Made by a program: the position numbers and the translations under genes
Origin: JACPTG01 sp964504135
Lineage (GTDB): Archaea > Nanobdellota > Nanobdellia > Woesearchaeales > UBA10216
Direction: 5' to 3'
Assembly: GCA_964504135.1 (NCBI GenBank)
Contig: CAZDCW010000033.1
Span: forward strand, 1 to 16,132
DNA length: 16,132 bases
Notes under the pieces: generated by a model
Told to the model about the DNA's origin: nothing
The model's input: the letters and a program-made list of their open reading frames with translations, nothing else
Databases searched by the model: none
Shown: piece by piece, positions 13,432 to 16,132 of the stretch
Layout: every line of letters starts with the position of its first letter
How positions within the stretch are numbered: the stretch's first letter is position 1

Positions 13432-13727
13432 CTTTCAACGCTCCCAGGACTTCCTGCTGAAGCTTCGTCGCCCTTTCCCTGAGCATGGCTTCCTGTTTTT
13501 CTATCGCCTTTATCCTTAGCTCTGTTGTCTCCTTCTTTGAGGCAAGCTCGATGGTGAGCTCCTCCTTTTCAGCCTTCACCATTATGTTTCCTATTATCCT
13601 GTAGGCTGTGCTGGCGTCCTTCAGCTCTTCAAGTGCTGATTCTGCCTCTACAAGCTGCATCTGGAGGGCTTGTTTTTGCATCATGAAGTTCTGCAGGTTC
13701 TGCTCGAATAGCTGGAGCTGCTGCAGT
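13424..13727 (-). CDS. pfdB: prefoldin subunit beta (5' end lost in assembly gap)
   Basis: This is the beta subunit of the archaeal hexameric prefoldin chaperone, which holds unfolded proteins in its coiled-coil tentacles for the thermosome. About 100 residues are visible. The frame continues through the internal ATG at 13684 up to the run of Ns, giving LQLFEQNLQNFMMQKQALQM, the typical first helix of beta prefoldin, so that ATG is not the true start. The central beta-hairpin region (AYRIIGNIMVKAEKEEL) and the second helix (ELRIKAIEKQEAMLRERATK) are complete. Roughly 15-20 N-terminal residues should be missing relative to the usual family length. Confidence 0.92.
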
Positions 13728-13737
13728 NNNNNNNNNN
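13728..13737. other. assembly gap (10 Ns)
   Basis: A run of ten Ns separates the truncated 3' end of pcc1 from the truncated 5' end of pfdB. The two flanking genes each lack family-conserved sequence, so the true gap is probably longer than 10 nt, on the order of 100 nt or more. Confidence 0.95.
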
Positions 13738-13911
13738 GCTTAGTGCCGCCCTGAGGGCTGTGGCGTCTGCCGCAGAAATCCTGAAAAGGACTGAGTCCCC
13801 TTCCATCGCGACCTGGTAGCTGGACCTGTCCGACTTCATTCCTTCAGGCTCAAAGGCCTTGAAGATGAGCTCAGCCTCATCCGTGGTTTTAATGGTTGCT
13901 TCGTATTTCAT
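13738..13911 (-). CDS. pcc1: KEOPS complex subunit Pcc1 (3' end lost in assembly gap)
   Basis: Fifty-eight N-terminal residues are visible. Pcc1 is the small dimerisation subunit of KEOPS, the complex with Kae1, Bud32 and Cgi121 that makes the t6A modification at position 37 of ANN-decoding tRNAs. The pattern is characteristic: an N-terminal strand KYEATIKT, the helix DEAELIFKAFEPE, a strand around SSYQVAMEGDSVLFRISA, and the near-invariant start of the last helix ADATALRAALS. The remaining part of that C-terminal helix, roughly 20 residues, lies in the N run. The ATG is 4 nt after the rpoP stop. The gene order next to rpoP and prefoldin beta is a recurrent archaeal arrangement and supports the call. 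Confidence 0.88.
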
Positions 13912-13915
13912 CGCC

Positions 13916-14053
13916 CTATCTTGCCTTTATCTTGGTGATTGTCCGCCTTGGCTTGAACAGTATCTTGCTTCCGCAGTATGGGCACCTTACCTTCTTGCGC
14001 AGGTAGTCTGTCGCAACTTTCTTGTTGCAGTAAAAGCACTTGTATTCCACCAT
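13916..14053 (-). CDS. rpoP: DNA-directed RNA polymerase subunit P (Rpo12)
   Basis: This is a 45-residue zinc-ribbon subunit of archaeal RNA polymerase, homologous to eukaryotic RPB12/RPABC4, located at the interface of the large subunits. The four zinc ligands are C6, C9, C24 and C27 (CFYC and CPYC). The post-knuckle segment GSKILFKPRR is the family signature, followed by a basic tail. It has normal length for Rpo12. Its ATG overlaps the stop codon of the L37Ae gene by one base (TAATG), indicating translational coupling. Confidence 0.95.
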   Translation of the reverse strand: MVEYKCFYCNKKVATDYLRKKVRCPYCGSKILFKPRRTITKIKAR

Positions 14054-14298
14054 TATTCAGCCTCTGCGGTTTCCTTCGCCATCTTGGACACGCTGTACGC
14101 TCCGCCAGCCATTTTGACGTTGCACTTTTTGCAGCTCCATATCCCTGCGGCCAGCCTTTTCACCCTCATCCTCCTGCACAGCGGGCACAGTGAAGTTTCC
14201 CTTCCTGCCTTTTCAATTTTTCCAAATGTCTCCTTGACGCGCCTTCCATACCTTACCCCAAACCTCTTTACGGACGGGTATTTTGTGAGGGTCGCCAT
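14053..14298 (-). CDS. rpl37ae: 50S ribosomal protein L37Ae (eL43)
   Basis: This is an 81-residue zinc-binding protein of the large ribosomal subunit. The zinc ribbon ligands are C38, C41, C56 and C59 (CPLC and CKKC). The N-terminal basic segment with RFGVRYGRRVKETFGKIEK and the C-terminal KMAGGAYS followed by an acidic tail are as in other archaeal L37Ae proteins. It is the first gene of the rpl37ae-rpoP-pcc1-pfdB-UPF0147 cluster, with a TATA box 27 nt upstream. Only about 40 nt upstream of its start lies the distal copy of the tRNA-Pro end repeat, so the putative integrated element was inserted just outside its promoter. Confidence 0.97.
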   Translation of the reverse strand: MATLTKYPSVKRFGVRYGRRVKETFGKIEKAGRETSLCPLCRRMRVKRLAAGIWSCKKCNVKMAGGAYSVSKMAKETAEAE

Positions 14299-14320
14299 AG
14301 CGGAGGGTTTATTACGGTTG

Positions 14321-14328
14321 TTTATAAA
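14321..14328 (-). promoter_or_regulatory. TATA box of the rpl37ae cluster
   Basis: TTTATAAA is centred about 27 nt from the minus-strand ATG at 14298, giving a leaderless transcript for the five-gene cluster. Confidence 0.6.
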
Positions 14329-14338
14329 GTTAATTAAA

Positions 14339-14354
14339 TGGGGCTGCGAGGATT
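14339..14354. repeat. partial tRNA-Pro copy, putative distal attachment site
   Basis: TGGGGCTGCGAGGATT is identical to 15840-15855, the 3' end of the tRNA-Pro gene (discriminator base, 3' acceptor strand, 3' T-stem strand and part of the T loop). Similarity continues outward for four more bases with one mismatch (19 of 20 over 14335-14354 versus 15836-15855). The match starts at the tRNA boundary and stops inside the T arm, as expected for attR/attL of an element integrated at a tRNA 3' end. Confidence 0.85.
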
Positions 14355-14362
14355 CCGTAATC

Positions 14363-14393
14363 TTTAAATATTACGTTTGTATACGAGTGTAAA
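14363..14393 (+). promoter_or_regulatory. promoter/operator of the first TA module
   Basis: TTTAAATA (14363-14370) is centred 26.5 nt before the ATG at 14393. GTTTGTAT follows 4 nt later at 14375-14382. The same TTTAAATA and GTTTGTAT pair, with a 3-nt spacer, precedes the second module, suggesting a common ancestor or a shared regulator. Confidence 0.5.
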
Positions 14394-14881
14394 TGCTCGT
14401 TTCAAACACTTCCACTTTGGTCCTGCTGGCGAAGGTAGGGTGTCTGGAAGCTTTTATCGGAGTATCACCTGAAATAGTTTTGCCAGCAGAGGTACGGGCA
14501 GAGGTCATGTTCGAAAAGGATTCTTACTATGCTAAACTGATTGATAAGCTGTTGGAGGAGAAAAAGCTGAAGATGGTGCAGGCTGATAAGCTGGTTGTGG
14601 AGAAAGTGATGTCCGAATTCCGGCTGGGCGAGGGTGAAGCTGCTGCTTATGCATTATTTGACAGCAGGAAGCATCGGGCCATACTTACTGATGACGGTGA
14701 GCTCATTAAGCTCTGTAAGCTGGCCAGGGTGCCTTTCGTGTGTGCAATGGCCGCAGTGATAGTGTTGTACGAAAGGAAAGTGCTGACCCGGGCTGAGGCT
14801 TTGGATAAGCTTGAGGCGCTTGTTAAGGTCGGGCGATACTCAAAAAGGCTGCACGATTTTTTTAGGTCGGAGGTGGGGTAG
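14393..14881 (+). CDS. PIN-domain toxin (DUF3368 / COG2405-like)
   Basis: This is a 162-residue PIN-fold protein, a probable Mg-dependent endoribonuclease toxin. The N-terminal strand VSNTSTLVLLAKVG is the entry motif of the subfamily, with Asn5 where many PIN proteins have the first catalytic Asp. Conserved acidic residues further on include the LGEGEAAAYAL helix (Glu80, Glu82) and LTDDGE (Asp100, Asp101), so most of the acidic pocket is retained. It is leaderless, with a TATA centre 26.5 nt before the ATG. Its stop is 1 nt from the start of the antitoxin-like gene, so toxin precedes antitoxin. A DUF3368-type PIN next to a UPF0175 protein is a known pairing. Confidence 0.82.
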   Translation: MLVSNTSTLVLLAKVGCLEAFIGVSPEIVLPAEVRAEVMFEKDSYYAKLIDKLLEEKKLKMVQADKLVVEKVMSEFRLGEGEAAAYALFDSRKHRAILTDDGELIKLCKLARVPFVCAMAAVIVLYERKVLTRAEALDKLEALVKVGRYSKRLHDFFRSEVG

Positions 14882-14882
14882 A

Positions 14883-15167
14883 ATGCAAACTGTGTCGTCT
14901 CGCTTGGATACGAAAACAATAAATCTTTTCGGAAAGGTCCTGAATGAGACCCGTTCAGAAGTTGTCAGGGAGCTCGTGGAGTATGGCAAGAAAGGCAAGG
15001 CTGTGGAGCTTTACAGGCTTAAGAAAGTTAGCCTAGGCCTTGGAGCAAGGCTTGCCGGGGTTTCCTTAAGTGAGTTTATTGATCTTCTCAGGGATAGCAG
15101 GGTTTCCCTTAACCTTGAAAGGGACGACGTAACCCAGGCGTTGAAGACTGCGAGAAGGATATTTTAA
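14883..15167 (+). CDS. RHH/UPF0175-like antitoxin
   Basis: A 94-residue protein with two parts. Residues 1-40 resemble a ribbon-helix-helix DNA-binding unit (SSRLDTKTINLFGKVLNETR then SEVVRELVEYGKK). Residues 41-70 carry the UPF0175-like helix-turn-helix block LKKVSLGLGARLAGVSLSEF followed by IDLLRD. The first half would bind operator DNA and dimerise; the second half matches the antitoxin family that pairs with DUF3368-type PIN toxins. The ATG at 14883 is chosen because it follows the PIN stop by 1 nt; a longer frame from 14811 would lie inside the PIN gene. The stop sits within the TATA box of the next module. Confidence 0.8.
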   Translation: MQTVSSRLDTKTINLFGKVLNETRSEVVRELVEYGKKGKAVELYRLKKVSLGLGARLAGVSLSEFIDLLRDSRVSLNLERDDVTQALKTARRIF

Positions 15168-15199
15168 ATACTAGTTTGTATTCTAGTAATAAATACTAG
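15163..15199 (+). promoter_or_regulatory. promoter/operator of the VapBC module with three TACTAG half-sites
   Basis: TTTAAATA at 15163-15170 overlaps the upstream stop codon. TACTAG (15169-15174), CTAGTA (15183-15188) and TACTAG (15194-15199) alternate in orientation with 8- and 5-nt spacers, forming two overlapping inverted repeats before the ATG at 15210. This is a typical layout for an operator bound by an AbrB-type antitoxin or toxin-antitoxin complex. Confidence 0.6.
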
Positions 15200-15209
15200 A
15201 GAGTAAACT

Positions 15210-15461
15210 ATGGGAATGACAAAAGTTACAAGGAATTACCAGATAACCTTGCCCAAGGACGCAAGGGAGATTGCAGGCATTAAGATAGGCGACACAATAC
15301 TCGTGGATGCCGACAAGGATGGGCTAAGGGTCAGAAAGATGTCAGCGAGGTCAGCCATACTGGACTCCGCAGGCATATTCAGTTCGGTTAGCGATTCTGT
15401 TGCCTATGTAAGGAAGCTAAGGGATGCGGCAGAGGAACGCAGAAAAAGGTTAGGGCTGTGA
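15210..15461 (+). CDS. AbrB-family antitoxin (VapB-like)
   Basis: An 83-residue antitoxin. Residues 1-45 form the SpoVT/AbrB swapped-hairpin DNA-binding domain (MTKVTRNYQITLPKDAREIA, then GIKIGDTILVDADKDGLRV). The rest is a helical, charged C-terminal arm that should wrap the partner toxin. Its stop overlaps the GTG start of the following PIN gene (GTGA), the usual vapBC coupling. The upstream triple half-site array is a plausible autoregulatory operator. It is the second TA module inside the tRNA-flanked segment. Confidence 0.9.
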   Translation: MGMTKVTRNYQITLPKDAREIAGIKIGDTILVDADKDGLRVRKMSARSAILDSAGIFSSVSDSVAYVRKLRDAAEERRKRLGL

Positions 15462-15838
15462 AAATCGTTGTTGACAGCGACATATTCATAGACCATTTCA
15501 GAAATTATAGGCCTGGAACGGATTTCCTTCTGTCGGCATTTGAGAAATATGATGTCAATTTTTCAGCTGTTACAGAGGCTGAGCTGCTGTCGGGATGGGA
15601 GTGCAACGATAAGGCGGCTGAGGATAGGGTTTTGGCATTGCTTCTTAAGGCCGCCAAGATACCTGTGGACAATGAAATAGCCAGAAGGGCGGGCGAGCTT
15701 GTCAGAAAGAGTTCAATTCCGATGGTTGATTCCTTCATAGCGGCTACGGCCCTGAAGCTTGACGCTCCACTATACAGCCGCAATACGCGGCATTTTGAGA
15801 AGGTTAAGGGGCTAAAGATTATTAGCCCGTACAACTAA
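15458..15838 (+). CDS. PIN-domain toxin (VapC-like)
   Basis: A 126-residue PIN ribonuclease toxin, normal VapC length. The acidic active site appears intact: Asp6 in VVDSDIFIDHF, Glu42 in TEAELLSG and Asp91 in MVDSFIAATA. The C-terminal SRNTRHFEKVKGLKII matches the usual last motif of this family. It starts with GTG, overlapping the stop of the AbrB antitoxin gene, and ends 1 nt before the convergent tRNA-Pro gene. Targets of archaeal VapC proteins vary (tRNA or rRNA), so the substrate cannot be stated. Confidence 0.93.
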   Translation: MKIVVDSDIFIDHFRNYRPGTDFLLSAFEKYDVNFSAVTEAELLSGWECNDKAAEDRVLALLLKAAKIPVDNEIARRAGELVRKSSIPMVDSFIAATALKLDAPLYSRNTRHFEKVKGLKIISPYN

Positions 15839-15839
15839 G

Positions 15840-15942
15840 TGGGGCTGCGAGGATTTGAACCCCGATTCCAAGGTCTTCTGACACAATTGTTCCCAATTTG
15901 TGTCCCAAACCTTGTGTGATAGCCAAGTTACACCACAGCCCC
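15840..15942 (-). tRNA. tRNA-Pro (anticodon UGG) with anticodon-loop intron
   Basis: The acceptor stem pairs GGGGCTG with CAGCCCC and the discriminator is A (15840). The T arm reads CGGGG-TTCAAAT-CCTCG. The anticodon stem CAAGG/CCTTG encloses TTTGGG plus A after splicing, giving anticodon TGG at 15905-15907. The D arm GTG...CAC is short but acceptable. CCA is not encoded. A 29-nt intron sits at the canonical 37/38 position (see separate entry). The 3' end of this gene is the left half of the putative attachment repeat and has been kept intact. Confidence 0.9.
15875..15903 (-). other. 29-nt tRNA intron with near-canonical bulge-helix-bulge
   Basis: The intron lies between G37 and A38. Its centre folds as GACAC-(A bulge)-AATTG, a GGAA tetraloop (GNRA class), then CAATT-GTGTC. 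Loop bases TTTG can pair with CAGA at the intron's 3' part to make the 4-bp central helix, and AGA forms a 3-nt bulge at the 3' splice site. The 5' bulge is only two nt if the ACAC/GTGT helix forms, so the motif is relaxed. It should be cut by the archaeal splicing endonuclease. Confidence 0.8.
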
Positions 15943-15969
15943 GGCTGATTGCAGTGTCCCGGCTTCTCT

Positions 15970-15975
15970 TTTAAA
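15970..15975 (-). promoter_or_regulatory. TATA box of the tRNA-Pro gene
   Basis: TTTAAA in an AT-rich context is centred about 30 nt upstream of the tRNA 5' end at 15942, a plausible promoter for the minus-strand tRNA. Confidence 0.4.
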
Positions 15976-16056
15976 GCTTACGCAAAAGTCGTAATTCTTT
16001 AGTGTTCTGAAGTTATTCTCGGGAATGAGTTATATATTCTGTGGCATAGAAATTCA

Positions 16057-16089
16057 TTTATACTTAGTATATACATAGTAAATACTAAG
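16057..16089 (+). promoter_or_regulatory. promoter with 8-bp inverted repeat before the right-edge gene
   Basis: TTTATA (from 16057) provides a TATA-like element. CTTAGTAT at 16063-16070 is the exact reverse complement of ATACTAAG at 16082-16089, which ends directly before the ATG at 16090. The half-sites resemble the TACTAG elements before the VapBC module, suggesting another autoregulated gene. Confidence 0.5.
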
Positions 16090-16132
16090 ATGAGGCGCAT
16101 AAAACAAGAAGTTTCTAACGAGATTGTGGTTA
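16090..16132 (+). CDS. start of a gene cut off by the window edge
   Basis: Only 14 codons are visible (MRRIKQEVSNEIVV), so no family can be assigned. The ATG is supported by a TATA-like element and an inverted repeat that abuts it. The operator style resembles the toxin-antitoxin promoters at 14363 and 15163, so a small regulator or antitoxin is a reasonable guess but not established. Confidence 0.5.
   Translation, partial: MRRIKQEVSNEIVV

Larger units (their letters stand above)
14339..15855. mobile_element. putative small integrated element carrying two toxin-antitoxin modules
   Basis: The 1.5-kb segment is bounded by 16-bp direct repeats, one of which is the 3' end of the intact tRNA-Pro gene. 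It holds four genes: a PIN toxin, an RHH/UPF0175-like antitoxin, an AbrB antitoxin and a second PIN toxin. No integrase, replication gene or other mobility gene is present, so it is either a decayed remnant or a non-autonomous element mobilised in trans. The repeat geometry (intact tRNA on one side, fragment on the other) is seen directly; mobility is inferred. Confidence 0.65.

Noticed and set aside
1..16132. CRISPR arrays or IS-element ends
   Set aside because: No regularly spaced repeats, no transposase-like frame and no terminal inverted repeats with target duplications were seen.

Overview
The window reads as a compact archaeal chromosome segment, most likely from a DPANN-type or other small-genome archaeon. 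The exact phylum cannot be fixed from sequence alone. Archaeal markers are aIF5B, ribosomal protein L37Ae, RNA polymerase subunit Rpo12, the KEOPS subunit Pcc1, prefoldin beta, a DRG-type GTPase, DUF371, UPF0147, and a tRNA gene that has an intron in its anticodon loop and no encoded CCA. Many genes have a TATA box centred about 26-28 nt before the start codon, which implies leaderless mRNAs. Genes inside operons often overlap by TGATG-type junctions.

Layout. 1-3598 (+): a small helical ORF open at the window edge, a HAD hydrolase, aIF5B, an uncalled 51-residue antitoxin-like protein and a PUA-domain protein. 3582-5686 (-): an unrecognised 470-residue protein, then DUF371 with a small coiled-coil protein. 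A perfectly palindromic TATA box at 5707-5720 lies exactly midway between that coiled-coil gene and a divergent stand-alone asparagine-synthase-domain gene (5741-6634). 6742-10209 (+): a tightly packed five-gene operon with a secreted, membrane-anchored protein carrying a duplicated six-cysteine module, two paralogous AAA/ExeA-like ATPases (the first with a degenerate Walker B) and two unrecognised proteins. A further unrecognised gene with its own promoter follows (10249-11064). 11051-12391 (-): an AbrB-family protein followed by a DRG GTPase. 12501-13055 (+): a minimal MscS-like channel. 13192-14298 (-): the information-processing cluster rpl37ae, rpoP, pcc1, pfdB, UPF0147, interrupted by a 10-N assembly gap that removes the end of pcc1 and the start of pfdB.

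14339-15942: an intron-bearing tRNA-Pro(UGG) gene on the minus strand lies at the right. The terminal 16 bases of that tRNA, starting exactly at the discriminator position, are repeated at 14339-14354. The 1.5 kb between the copies holds only two toxin-antitoxin modules (a PIN toxin with a UPF0175-like antitoxin, and an AbrB/PIN VapBC pair). This is the signature of a small integrated element at a tRNA 3' end, with no integrase visible inside it. Related promoter/operator motifs precede both modules, and a similar one precedes the partial gene at the right edge.

The two most interesting objects are the tRNA-flanked toxin-antitoxin island and the five-gene membrane-protein/ATPase operon. Functions proposed for the latter are inference only.
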